A DNA stretch of 37,465 nt, taken from positions 1-37,465 of the IMG/VR virus record IMGVR_UViG_3300045044_000058. One strand, written 5' to 3'. A model generated the notes under the pieces. It saw nothing but the letters and a program-made list of their open reading frames with translations. It ran no database searches and was not told the DNA's origin. Positions within the stretch are counted from its first letter, which is position 1. Each line of letters starts with the position of its first letter. Source of the stretch: a virus. Below, piece after piece: positions 7,533 to 15,031 of this stretch. Position numbers and translations under genes: made by a program.

Positions 7533-7558
7533 CTCGAACCGCAGGAGACTCCTAACTT

Positions 7559-8794
7559 ATGGCAAACACATGGTCTAACACGCAAGCAGTCTTGTGGAAG
7601 ACACTCGCCCGTTGGAAAAACAACCTGAAATTCGCCCGCAACGTCGATCAGACGTATTCGCAGGAATTCGGCCAAATCGTCGGCTCGCACAACAAGCCGG
7701 GCCAGACGATTCAGGTGCCCAAACCGCAGCGGTTTCAGGTCTACGCACAGCAGGCCGCGGTTTTCCAAGGCATCACCAATCTCACGACGCCGCTCACCAT
7801 GAGCACGCAGGCGCATGTGGCGTATCTGATCTCGAGCGCTGAGCGGTACTTAAACGCCGACCACATGTATGAACGCTATGGCAAGCCAGCCGCTGACGCA
7901 TTGAGTAACTACATCGATTACCAGGCGTTCTTATTCGCCACTAACACCACGCCGAACTTTGTCGGTACGCCCGGCGGCGGAGCGCCGACGTCGAACCAAA
8001 TCTACATCAACGCCGGCCCTGTGCTCGATAACTTCGATTGCCCGATGAATACCCAGGACCGCATGATGTTAGTCTCGCCGCAGATGATGGCAAATGCCGT
8101 CTATCAGGATCAAACGCTGTTCCACGCGAACCAAGAGATCGAGATGCAATACCGCACCGGCGCGGTCGGCGAAGCGCATGGTTTCCAGTGGTTCAAATCG
8201 CAGAATACGCCGACACAAACGGGGCCGACGTATGCGGGAACGCCGACCGTATCCGGCGCCGGCCAGACCGGTTCTACGCTCGCGACCACTGGCTGGACCA
8301 GCGGCACTTTGCCGCAAGGCTTCCGGTTCACCATTGGAAGCGGCGCGACAGGCGTGTTCACGGTCAATGCGCAATCCCGCCAATCGATCGGCGCATTGCA
8401 AAACTTCATCGTGACCTCCCCGGTGACCCTCGGCGCGGGCACGATCAACATCCCGGTCTATCCGCCAATGAATAGCACCGGGTCTTACCAAAACATCAGC
8501 CAGGCACCGCCAGCTGGCGCAGCGATTAACGGCTGGGTCGCAAGCGGCGTTACTGCGCCGATTGTAACCGGGCTGGCGTTTCATGAGAAGGCCTTCGCGG
8601 TCGTCTATGGAAAGCTCGACGTGCCAGATAAAGGCGTGATTGAGGCGTATGGCGACACGGACCCGGAAACCGGATGCTTCATGCGGTATATGATGTATTT
8701 AGATGGCGACAATGACAACTGGAAGGTGAGATGGGACATTCTGTTCGGTTATGGTGCTTTATACCCAGAATGGTCTGTAGTTGTTGCTAATTAG
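7559..8794 (+). CDS. Major capsid (coat) protein, P22-like
   Basis: The 411-residue product follows the scaffold and has the length expected of P22-type coat proteins (about 430). It lacks a signal peptide and has the typical N-terminal helix (LWKTLARWKNNLKFARNVDQ), followed by GQTIQVPKPQRF, LISSAERYLNADHMYERYGKPAADALSNYID in two parts, and MMLVSPQMMANAVYQ with E-EMQYRTGAVGEAHGFQWF. The middle (residues about 220-340) is Gly/Thr-rich, corresponding to an inserted surface domain. A strong AGGAG precedes the ATG. HEG2 is inserted just downstream. Confidence 0.85.
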   Translation: MANTWSNTQAVLWKTLARWKNNLKFARNVDQTYSQEFGQIVGSHNKPGQTIQVPKPQRFQVYAQQAAVFQGITNLTTPLTMSTQAHVAYLISSAERYLNADHMYERYGKPAADALSNYIDYQAFLFATNTTPNFVGTPGGGAPTSNQIYINAGPVLDNFDCPMNTQDRMMLVSPQMMANAVYQDQTLFHANQEIEMQYRTGAVGEAHGFQWFKSQNTPTQTGPTYAGTPTVSGAGQTGSTLATTGWTSGTLPQGFRFTIGSGATGVFTVNAQSRQSIGALQNFIVTSPVTLGAGTINIPVYPPMNSTGSYQNISQAPPAGAAINGWVASGVTAPIVTGLAFHEKAFAVVYGKLDVPDKGVIEAYGDTDPETGCFMRYMMYLDGDNDNWKVRWDILFGYGALYPEWSVVVAN

Positions 8795-8864
8795 CGACAA
8801 AAGTTAAAGTAAAAGATTGCATTGTCTGGTTACACAAAACATGTAGAAAACTGAAACCGAGAGT

Positions 8865-8940
8865 GGTAAGATGGTAGCGAGCCGAGAAGTATTTGTGTAC
8901 TCCTCGGCTCTGACCAGATACGACCGTAGGAGGGTCGCAC
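8865..8940 (+). promoter_or_regulatory. Homing-endonuclease leader RNA, copy 2
   Basis: This copy has the longest first hairpin. GAGCCGAG (8879-8886) pairs with CTCGGCTC (8903-8910) and AGTA (8888-8891) with TACT (8898-8901), inside TGGT (8872-8875) and ACCA (8913-8916). Hairpin 2 is CGACC (8921-8925) with GGTCG (8933-8937), with the loop GTAGGAG exposing the Shine-Dalgarno. ATG 8941 follows after CAC. Stem bases differ from copies 1 and 3 while pairing is kept. Confidence 0.82.
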
Positions 8941-9675
8941 ATGGCTACCGATATTCCATCAGAAACGCGCGCAATCATCACGCGCTACGAAGCAAAAAAG
9001 CGTGGACTTGCCCATTACTTCACCGGCAAACCATGCCCACATGGACACCTGGCAGAGCGCTCGGTTACGTACAAGGAATGCATGGAGTGCAGCCGGATAC
9101 GTTCGCAGAAGCGTTATTGGAACGATCCGGCGAAGGACAATGCACGTCGAAAGGCAACGCGACACGCTGATCCCGAGAAAGCAAGAGAAGCTAGCCGGAA
9201 AGCATCTGAGGCAAACCGGACAAAAAATGAGCAGAAGGTCTATGAGTACAACCGGGCTTGGAATTTAGCGCATCCGGAGACTGTTAAAGCTGCTAGGCTC
9301 CGTTGGGAGGAAAGGCACAAGCAACGGCTGCAAGACGACCCAGACTATGCGGACATTTGGAGAGAAAAGAACAAACAGAAGCAACGAAAGTTCAGAGAGA
9401 AAAAGGCAGCTCGTCCGAGACCAGACCATTGCGAGCTTTGCGGAAAACAATCCGAAGAGATCTGCTTTGATCACTGCCATCAGACCAATAGCTTTCGGGG
9501 CTGGTTATGCCACCAATGCAATCAGGCGCTCGGTTTGGCAAACGATTCGCCGGAACTCTTGCACAAGATGGCTCAGTATTTAGAGCAGCAGAAATTGGCA
9601 AATGATGAATCTCCTGATCTTTTACGGCGGATGGCGCAGTATCTCGAACAGCACAACGGAAAACTAATCGAATGA
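8941..9675 (+). CDS. HNH homing endonuclease, recombination endonuclease VII type (HEG2)
   Basis: The 244-residue protein is a relative of HEG1. It has N-terminal YFTGKPCPHGHLAERS...CMEC, a long basic helical linker rich in Lys/Arg (residues about 60-150), and C-terminal CELCGK...CFDHCHQTNSFRGWLCHQCNQALGL. After the nuclease domain a ~20-residue segment is duplicated (NDSPELLHKMAQYLEQ and NDESPDLLRRMAQYLEQ). It sits between the coat gene and the next virion gene, a frequent place for free-standing homing endonucleases, and carries the shared leader RNA. Confidence 0.88.
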   Translation: MATDIPSETRAIITRYEAKKRGLAHYFTGKPCPHGHLAERSVTYKECMECSRIRSQKRYWNDPAKDNARRKATRHADPEKAREASRKASEANRTKNEQKVYEYNRAWNLAHPETVKAARLRWEERHKQRLQDDPDYADIWREKNKQKQRKFREKKAARPRPDHCELCGKQSEEICFDHCHQTNSFRGWLCHQCNQALGLANDSPELLHKMAQYLEQQKLANDESPDLLRRMAQYLEQHNGKLIE

Positions 9676-9703
9676 TTCTCCCGGAACGGGAAGGGCGGCA
9701 GGC

Positions 9704-9721
9704 GCCTCGCTCCTCCGAGGC
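9704..9721 (+). other. Short hairpin in the gap after HEG2
   Basis: GCCTCG (9704-9709) pairs with CGAGGC (9716-9721) around a 6-nt loop, without a T-tract. It lies in the 112-nt gap before the next virion gene, which starts after an AGAGGAG site. It may mark the 3' edge of the HEG2 cassette. Confidence 0.3.
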
Positions 9722-9787
9722 CGTACCCACATGCAGCCGGCCGCTCTCCCCGCTTCCTGAGCGATAACCACAGAGGAGTGAATTCTT

Positions 9788-10165
9788 ATGGCAAATGAAT
9801 TCAGCGGCGGACGTGTCCGCACGAGCGGTTCGACGATGCTCGCGGTGCAGGAGTTTTTTGGGACGGAGCGCCGAAACGGAGATCGGATTCAGAAGTTGAA
9901 TCTCGGTCTAAGTGAGGACGACGAACTGCCGCCCTACGTCTATCAGGAATTCCCGAAGGCGCTCTACGGGCCGGACGGAGAAACGGCACTGGCGCGCAAT
10001 GCCGAGGAAGAACAGGCCAAACTGCGCGAAGGCTATTTCCCGACACTCGAGGCAGCGCTCGCGGCAGAGGAAGCGGCCTCGAGTTATACGGGCGAAGAGG
10101 AAGCACCAGAAACTCCGAGCGAGCGAGCACGCCGGGCGGCACACGCACGCTGGGGCAAAAAGTAG
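9788..10165 (+). CDS. Small virion-region protein, acidic
   Basis: The 125-residue protein lies between coat and gp4-like genes. It is acidic, with YVYQEFPKALYGPDGET near residue 50 and an alanine/glutamate-rich middle. It ends in SERARRAAHARWGKK, a short basic tail I recall from many unrelated small phage proteins. The YVYQEFPK-LYGP pattern is common in small phage proteins of unknown function in head operons. Strong AGAGGAG upstream. Confidence 0.65.
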   Translation: MANEFSGGRVRTSGSTMLAVQEFFGTERRNGDRIQKLNLGLSEDDELPPYVYQEFPKALYGPDGETALARNAEEEQAKLREGYFPTLEAALAAEEAASSYTGEEEAPETPSERARRAAHARWGKK

Positions 10166-11122
10166 ATGCCCACTACCACTTATCTCGATCTGATCACCCA
10201 AGCCGCCCAGGAACTCAATCTCATCACGCGGCTCGGTGGCATCGAAGACGTTACGATGAGCCAGTTTTTGCTGGACCGGCTCACGATGATGGTCGATAGC
10301 TGGAACGTCAAGCCGAGTTTGGTGCCTTGGTATCAGCAGCAGGTATTCAATCTCGTTCCCGGCCAGCAGTCCTACCTGATCGGGCCGAACGCGCCGGACT
10401 GGAACGCCCCGCGGCCGATCCGGCTCGATCCGAATGCTACGAACTTATTGCTCATCAACCCGACGACCGTGAATCCGCCTATGTCGATTGGCGGCTATTA
10501 TCCAGACACCATCACCGTGAACGGCATATCGCAGGGGCAGGCACCCTATCAGATCAACGTCAATAGCGCGATCGTAGGACGCTATCCTATCAGTCTTTTT
10601 GTGAATCAGGGACCGAGTTATCCCTATTCGGCAGCGACCACACCGCTGCGCATTCCGCTGAAAGTTTTGAGTGCTCAGAAATGGGCTAACATTACGCTGC
10701 CGACACTCACGATCACATTTCCGCAAGCCTGCTATCTTGACCGCTCTATAGTCGTCGGGACCAACTCAGTTACTGGGGCTGCCTACACCGCCACGCGCTT
10801 CTGGGTCTGGGGCGTGCCGACCACGGTCAACCAAATCGAACTGTTTTACTGGTACGCCCTCACGATCGGCAACCTGACCGATAACGTGAACGCCGCGCCG
10901 GGCTATTTCCGGGCCATGGTTCTGAATCTGGCGCTCGAGGTAGCGAGCTCGTTCGGCATCACGCCCTCGCCGCTCACGGTGCAGAACGCCCGCGATGCTC
11001 TGGGCAATATCCGCGAACTGAATGCACCGGACATGTCGATGGTGCAGCCGGATGCCGGCATGCCCGGCTCGCGGGCTAGCGGCTATCTAACGCGGGCGCA
11101 GTTCCTCTCCGGCGTTTTCTAA
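10166..11122 (+). CDS. gp4-like tail accessory factor / head completion protein
   Basis: The 318-residue protein starts right after the previous stop. YLDLITQAAQELNLI at the N-terminus, followed by LLDRLTMMVDSWNVKPSLVP and YWYALTIGNLTDNVNAAPGYFRAMVLNLALEVASSFG, matches P22 gp4-like proteins. These attach below the portal and lengthen the DNA channel. It is longer than P22 gp4 (166 residues) and has a beta-rich central insertion (residues about 80-200). The position before the gp10-like gene supports the call. Confidence 0.8.
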   Translation: MPTTTYLDLITQAAQELNLITRLGGIEDVTMSQFLLDRLTMMVDSWNVKPSLVPWYQQQVFNLVPGQQSYLIGPNAPDWNAPRPIRLDPNATNLLLINPTTVNPPMSIGGYYPDTITVNGISQGQAPYQINVNSAIVGRYPISLFVNQGPSYPYSAATTPLRIPLKVLSAQKWANITLPTLTITFPQACYLDRSIVVGTNSVTGAAYTATRFWVWGVPTTVNQIELFYWYALTIGNLTDNVNAAPGYFRAMVLNLALEVASSFGITPSPLTVQNARDALGNIRELNAPDMSMVQPDAGMPGSRASGYLTRAQFLSGVF

Positions 11123-11123
11123 C

Positions 11124-12587
11124 ATGCCCTTAAGCGATTTACCGGGCGCGATCGGCCCGAGCTATCTCGGCACCGCGATCGAAGCGGATGCGGAGCGCTG
11201 CGTGAATCTCATCGCCGAAAAGATCGAGGCCAACGGCAAAGCGAATTTCTACTACACAAAAGTGCCAGGGCTAAGTGCGCCGGTAGTCACGCTCGGCTCG
11301 ACGGGCGGCGTGCAGGCAGGCGTCTACATCAATGGCCGGCGCTTCTTCATTGTGGGTGATGCGCTCTGGGAGGTGACCGGATCCGCAACGCCGTTTTCGG
11401 CCGTGAACCGTGGCGCGGTCGGACCTCTCAGTGGGCAATATATTTACTATTCGATGGCCGTCAATATCCGCGGTAATCAACTCCTGATTGCCTCGAATAA
11501 CGTCACCAGCTTATTCGATCTCACCAGCAACACGTTTACGGCGAGCGTCACGACGCCGGAAGTCTTTCTTCAGGTGGATGAATGCGACGGTTATTTTCTG
11601 GGCCTCGCCGCTAGCGGCAATTTTTACATCAGTGCCTTTCAGAACGGTGCGAGTTGGAATGCGCTGAATTTTGCCTTCGAAGAGACGCCGGATTTGACGA
11701 TGGCATTCAAGGTGTGTAACCGGCGCTTGTGGATGTTCGGTTCGCAGCACATCGAGCTCTATGTCGATTCGGGCGATCCGAATTTTCCGTTTACGCGGGA
11801 CCAGAGCGTTTACGTCGAAGGCGGCGCTTATCGGAATAGCCTAGTGATCGCGGATAACACCATCTTCGGGATTGCGGTCAATGCCGGCGGCGCCAGCTGG
11901 GCGTTCCGGCTCGAGGGCATTACGCCCAAACGCATCTCGACGCATGCCATCGAGACGTCCTGGCAGAAATATTCCACGGTGCGCGATATTATCCCCGTGG
12001 CCTATCAGGAGAACGGCCACACGATCCTTGTGTTCCATTTTCCGAGCGGAAACGCTAGCTGGGCGTATGACATTGCAACGGACCTCTGGAGTGAGCGCGG
12101 CGCCTGGAACAACTCAACGCAAGCATGGGATCGCGACTGGGGCGCAGTGCATATCTATGATGCCAACTTACAAATGCACTTAGTCGGTGATTACCGCAAT
12201 CAGAACATCTATCAGCAATCACAGCAATATTTTGATTTCAACGGTACGCCGATTTATTGGATGCGCCGCTTTCCCGGCGTGCAGACGGATCAGACGGGTG
12301 TCCTCTATGACTTAGTGCGGCTGATCCTGCAGACAGGTGTGAGCGGCACTCTGCCGGCGACGGTCTCGCCGACGGTCACGCTGCGCAAGAGTGATGATGG
12401 CGGCTATACCTGGTCCTCCAAATATGTGCAGACGGCCAATGTGGGCATCAGCGCAAATTACAACAAGCGCGTCGAATGGACGCAGTTGGGCTGGTCAACG
12501 GATCGCATCTTCGAGATTTCGGGACATGATCCGATACCGCTCGCGATTCTGGCGTTGAAAGGTTCCGTGCGGCCGTGTTTCACGTGA
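11124..12587 (+). CDS. gp10-like packaged DNA stabilisation protein
   Basis: The 487-residue protein is close to P22 gp10 in length (472) and follows the gp4-like gene as in P22. The start GAIGPSYLGTAIEADAERCVNLI, the KVPGL segment, and NRRLWMFGSQHIELYVDSGDPNFPF are the family's signatures as I recall them. gp10 plugs the tail hub after DNA packaging and connects gp4 with the tailspikes or fibres. The remainder is beta-rich, as expected for a hub protein. Confidence 0.85.
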   Translation: MPLSDLPGAIGPSYLGTAIEADAERCVNLIAEKIEANGKANFYYTKVPGLSAPVVTLGSTGGVQAGVYINGRRFFIVGDALWEVTGSATPFSAVNRGAVGPLSGQYIYYSMAVNIRGNQLLIASNNVTSLFDLTSNTFTASVTTPEVFLQVDECDGYFLGLAASGNFYISAFQNGASWNALNFAFEETPDLTMAFKVCNRRLWMFGSQHIELYVDSGDPNFPFTRDQSVYVEGGAYRNSLVIADNTIFGIAVNAGGASWAFRLEGITPKRISTHAIETSWQKYSTVRDIIPVAYQENGHTILVFHFPSGNASWAYDIATDLWSERGAWNNSTQAWDRDWGAVHIYDANLQMHLVGDYRNQNIYQQSQQYFDFNGTPIYWMRRFPGVQTDQTGVLYDLVRLILQTGVSGTLPATVSPTVTLRKSDDGGYTWSSKYVQTANVGISANYNKRVEWTQLGWSTDRIFEISGHDPIPLAILALKGSVRPCFT

Positions 12588-12594
12588 CACATTT

Positions 12595-13350
12595 ATGACC
12601 ATCTGGCAATATCAATCGCAAACGCCGTGGTCTCGCGAAGATGGGACACTTACTGATCAAAGCAGGCTGTGGCTGAATGCCTTATTCAAGACCGTGACCA
12701 CGCACGGGAATGGGCCGGTGCAGCTGGGCGGCGACCTCGGCGGCACAAATACAGCGCCGCTCGTGATCGGCCTGCAAGGGAAACCGGTCTCGAATATCGC
12801 GCCGGCAAACCAGCAGGTGCTGACGTGGGTGGCTGCTGATGCGAAATGGGAACCGAAGCCAGTCGGCACGGTCACGAGCGTGGGTCTCACCATGCCCGCA
12901 GAGTTCGCTGTGGGCGGATCGCCCATCACTACCAGCGGCACACTCGCCGTGACAAAGGCGACCCAAGCCCCCAATCAGGTATATGCCGGGCCAACGACCG
13001 GTGCCGCCGCAGCGCCTGCCTTCCGTGCGCTCGCGCAGGCGGATATGCCCACCGGGATCGCGCCGCAAGTGAATAGCGATTGGAACGCGGCAAGCGGCGT
13101 GGCGCAGATCTTGAACAAGCCGGCCACTGTCGTCACCAGCGTAGGTCTTGCGATGCCTGCGGAGTTCACGGTGGCGGGGTCGCCCGTGACGGCAGCGGGC
13201 ACCTTGACTGCCGCGAAAGCAACTCAGGCGGCGAATACCGTGTATGCGGGACCATCTACCGGAGCGGCAGCCGCGCCGACCTTTCGTGCACTCACCGCTG
13301 CGGATGTCCCGCAGGTCATTAAAGTGAACGGCACGCCAGTGGGTGTCTGA
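12595..13350 (+). CDS. Tail-fibre-like repeat protein
   Basis: The 251-residue protein contains two copies of a repeat: VTSVGLTMPAEFAVGGSPIT with TSGTLAVTKATQAPNQVYAG, and VTSVGLAMPAEFTVAGSPVT with AAGTLTAAKATQAANTVYAG. Each is followed by AAAAP-FRAL-ADxP. This module recurs widely in phage tail-fibre and adsorption proteins. The product is short and ends soon after the second repeat, so it may be a fibre stalk or adaptor rather than a full receptor-binding protein. Confidence 0.75.
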   Translation: MTIWQYQSQTPWSREDGTLTDQSRLWLNALFKTVTTHGNGPVQLGGDLGGTNTAPLVIGLQGKPVSNIAPANQQVLTWVAADAKWEPKPVGTVTSVGLTMPAEFAVGGSPITTSGTLAVTKATQAPNQVYAGPTTGAAAAPAFRALAQADMPTGIAPQVNSDWNAASGVAQILNKPATVVTSVGLAMPAEFTVAGSPVTAAGTLTAAKATQAANTVYAGPSTGAAAAPTFRALTAADVPQVIKVNGTPVGV

Positions 13351-13809
13351 ATGGCGCTCTCCTTCGAAACAACCTTCGATTACGACCTGGTGCGGCGTAT
13401 CCTCACCGAGCCTTCCATCTATGAAGGCATCCGCGATGATACGGCACCAGAGCCTGAGCAGTTCCAGCCAGAGAAGAATCCGCGGCTGCATTATATCCTG
13501 GTGCGCGACAGTGGCGAGATCTTAGGTCTGTTCGTTTGCGTCTTGCATAATCTCGTTTGCTGGGAGGCGCATACTTGTCTATTGCCGCACTGCCGCGGGC
13601 GTAGAGCACTCGAGGTTTATCGCGAAGGCATGCGCTGGCTCAAAGCGCATACCAGTTGCCGCAAAGTAATCGGATCCATCCAGCCGGAAAATAAGGCGGC
13701 GCTCTGGATCAGTTTGCGCAGCGGTCTTACTAAGTTCGGAATAAATACCAAGTCCATCCTGGTTCATGGCGAGTTACGCGACCAGATACTTGTAGGTAAG
13801 GAGTTATAA
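13351..13809 (+). CDS. gp14-like (DUF2824/GNAT-fold) head-ejection protein
   Basis: The 152-residue protein starts right after the preceding stop. The region ILVRDSGEILGLFVCVLHN...CWEAHTCLLPHCRGRRALEVYREGMRWL...KVIGSIQPENKAALWI resembles an acetyltransferase fold and the P22 gp14 family, which precedes the ejection proteins gp7, gp20 and gp16 in P22-like phages. Whether it has enzyme activity is not known for this family. Confidence 0.75.
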   Translation: MALSFETTFDYDLVRRILTEPSIYEGIRDDTAPEPEQFQPEKNPRLHYILVRDSGEILGLFVCVLHNLVCWEAHTCLLPHCRGRRALEVYREGMRWLKAHTSCRKVIGSIQPENKAALWISLRSGLTKFGINTKSILVHGELRDQILVGKEL

Positions 13810-13810
13810 C

Positions 13811-15025
13811 GTGGGAGGCATCGCGCAGGGAATTGGCACCGGCGTTGCCGGCGTAGCGCAAGCGGCGGCTACGAAATCCGCCGCAACCACGGAAGCGAAT
13901 GCGGCGCGCTACGCGGCGCAGCAGCAGTACCAGGCGGCGCAGAATGCGCTCAATCTACAGCAAAACGTCTTCAATCAACAGCAGCAGAATATCGCACCCT
14001 GGCTACAGGCTGGCACTGGGGCGCTCTCGCAACTCACGGCAGGAACGCAGCCCGGCGGCATCTTTGGGCAGCAGCAGTATCCAACGTTTCAACCCACCGG
14101 CGCCGCGCAAGCCGCCCTGCAGCCGGCGGCCTTCACTCCTACGGGCGCAGCGCTTACCGCCGTACAGCCCGGAACGTTCCAGGCACCGACGGCCGAAGAA
14201 GCCGCGGCCATGCCCGGCTATCAGTTCGCCTTCAATCAGGGTTTAGAGGCCTTGCAGCGGTCGCAGGCGGCGACCGGAATCACCGGGGGCGCTGCCGCGA
14301 AAGCCGCCGAGCAATACGGGCAGGGACTAGCCTCGACTAACTATCAGAACGCCTATAATCAAGCACTGAATACTTACACCACGAACCAAGCCGCAGCACA
14401 GAATGCCCTGGCTGCGCAGCAAGGACTGTATGGATTAGGACAAAATGTCGCGCAGCAGGCGCTCACTGGACAGACTGGAGTGTACGGCACGCAGTACGAT
14501 GTCCAGCGGCAATTACTGTCTGATTACTACAATCGCCTGGCAGGACTCTCGGGCACCGGACAGACAGCGGGGCAGAACCTCGCCACGGCAGCGGGCGCCT
14601 ATGGCACGGGTGCGGGCAATCTGCTCACCGGCATGGGTGCGGTCCAGGCTGGCGGGACGATGGGTGCGGCGCAGGCGGGCGCGGCGGGCACGCTCGGCCT
14701 GGGACAGGCCTTCGGAAATCTCGCGACCGGATTAGGGCAGGCTTTTGGCTCACCGACCGGACAACGAAATGCGCTCTTACAGTCCTACCAAGCGCAGCCG
14801 CAGTTGGGGTCTTCGCCGGGGTTGCCGGGCCAGGGCGTCATCAGTCCATATTCCTCGCCTATGGCCTCTCTCGGGACCACGGGCGGGATTCAGTTGCCGT
14901 CAAGCTACAACTATTACTATCCGCAATCAGTCGCGGCCACGGGCGGCGTACAGCTCGGTTTGCCGAGTTCCTCCTACAATTACGGACCAGCCGGCCCTCC
15001 GCCCGAAGGCGGGCAATACGGGTAA
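13811..15025 (+). CDS. gp7-like DNA transfer (ejection) protein
   Basis: The 404-residue protein is Gln/Ala/Gly-rich. It has an N-terminal glycine-rich hydrophobic stretch (GGIAQGIGTGVAGVAQAAA), a helix (ARYAAQQQYQAAQNALNLQQN), PWLQAG-GAL, and many GLYGLGQN-like segments. This composition and its place after the gp14-like gene fit a P22 gp7-type ejection protein, released into the host envelope during infection. It starts with GTG one base after the previous stop. The C-terminus is low complexity (SYNYYYPQS, SSYNYGPAGP). Confidence 0.75.
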   Translation: MGGIAQGIGTGVAGVAQAAATKSAATTEANAARYAAQQQYQAAQNALNLQQNVFNQQQQNIAPWLQAGTGALSQLTAGTQPGGIFGQQQYPTFQPTGAAQAALQPAAFTPTGAALTAVQPGTFQAPTAEEAAAMPGYQFAFNQGLEALQRSQAATGITGGAAAKAAEQYGQGLASTNYQNAYNQALNTYTTNQAAAQNALAAQQGLYGLGQNVAQQALTGQTGVYGTQYDVQRQLLSDYYNRLAGLSGTGQTAGQNLATAAGAYGTGAGNLLTGMGAVQAGGTMGAAQAGAAGTLGLGQAFGNLATGLGQAFGSPTGQRNALLQSYQAQPQLGSSPGLPGQGVISPYSSPMASLGTTGGIQLPSSYNYYYPQSVAATGGVQLGLPSSSYNYGPAGPPPEGGQYG

Positions 15026-15031
15026 CCCATC

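Noticed and set aside
10106-10135. GAGCGAGCGAGC motif as another array box
   Set aside because: It is a single occurrence inside the coding sequence for SERARRAAHA, without spacing or neighbours of the array type.
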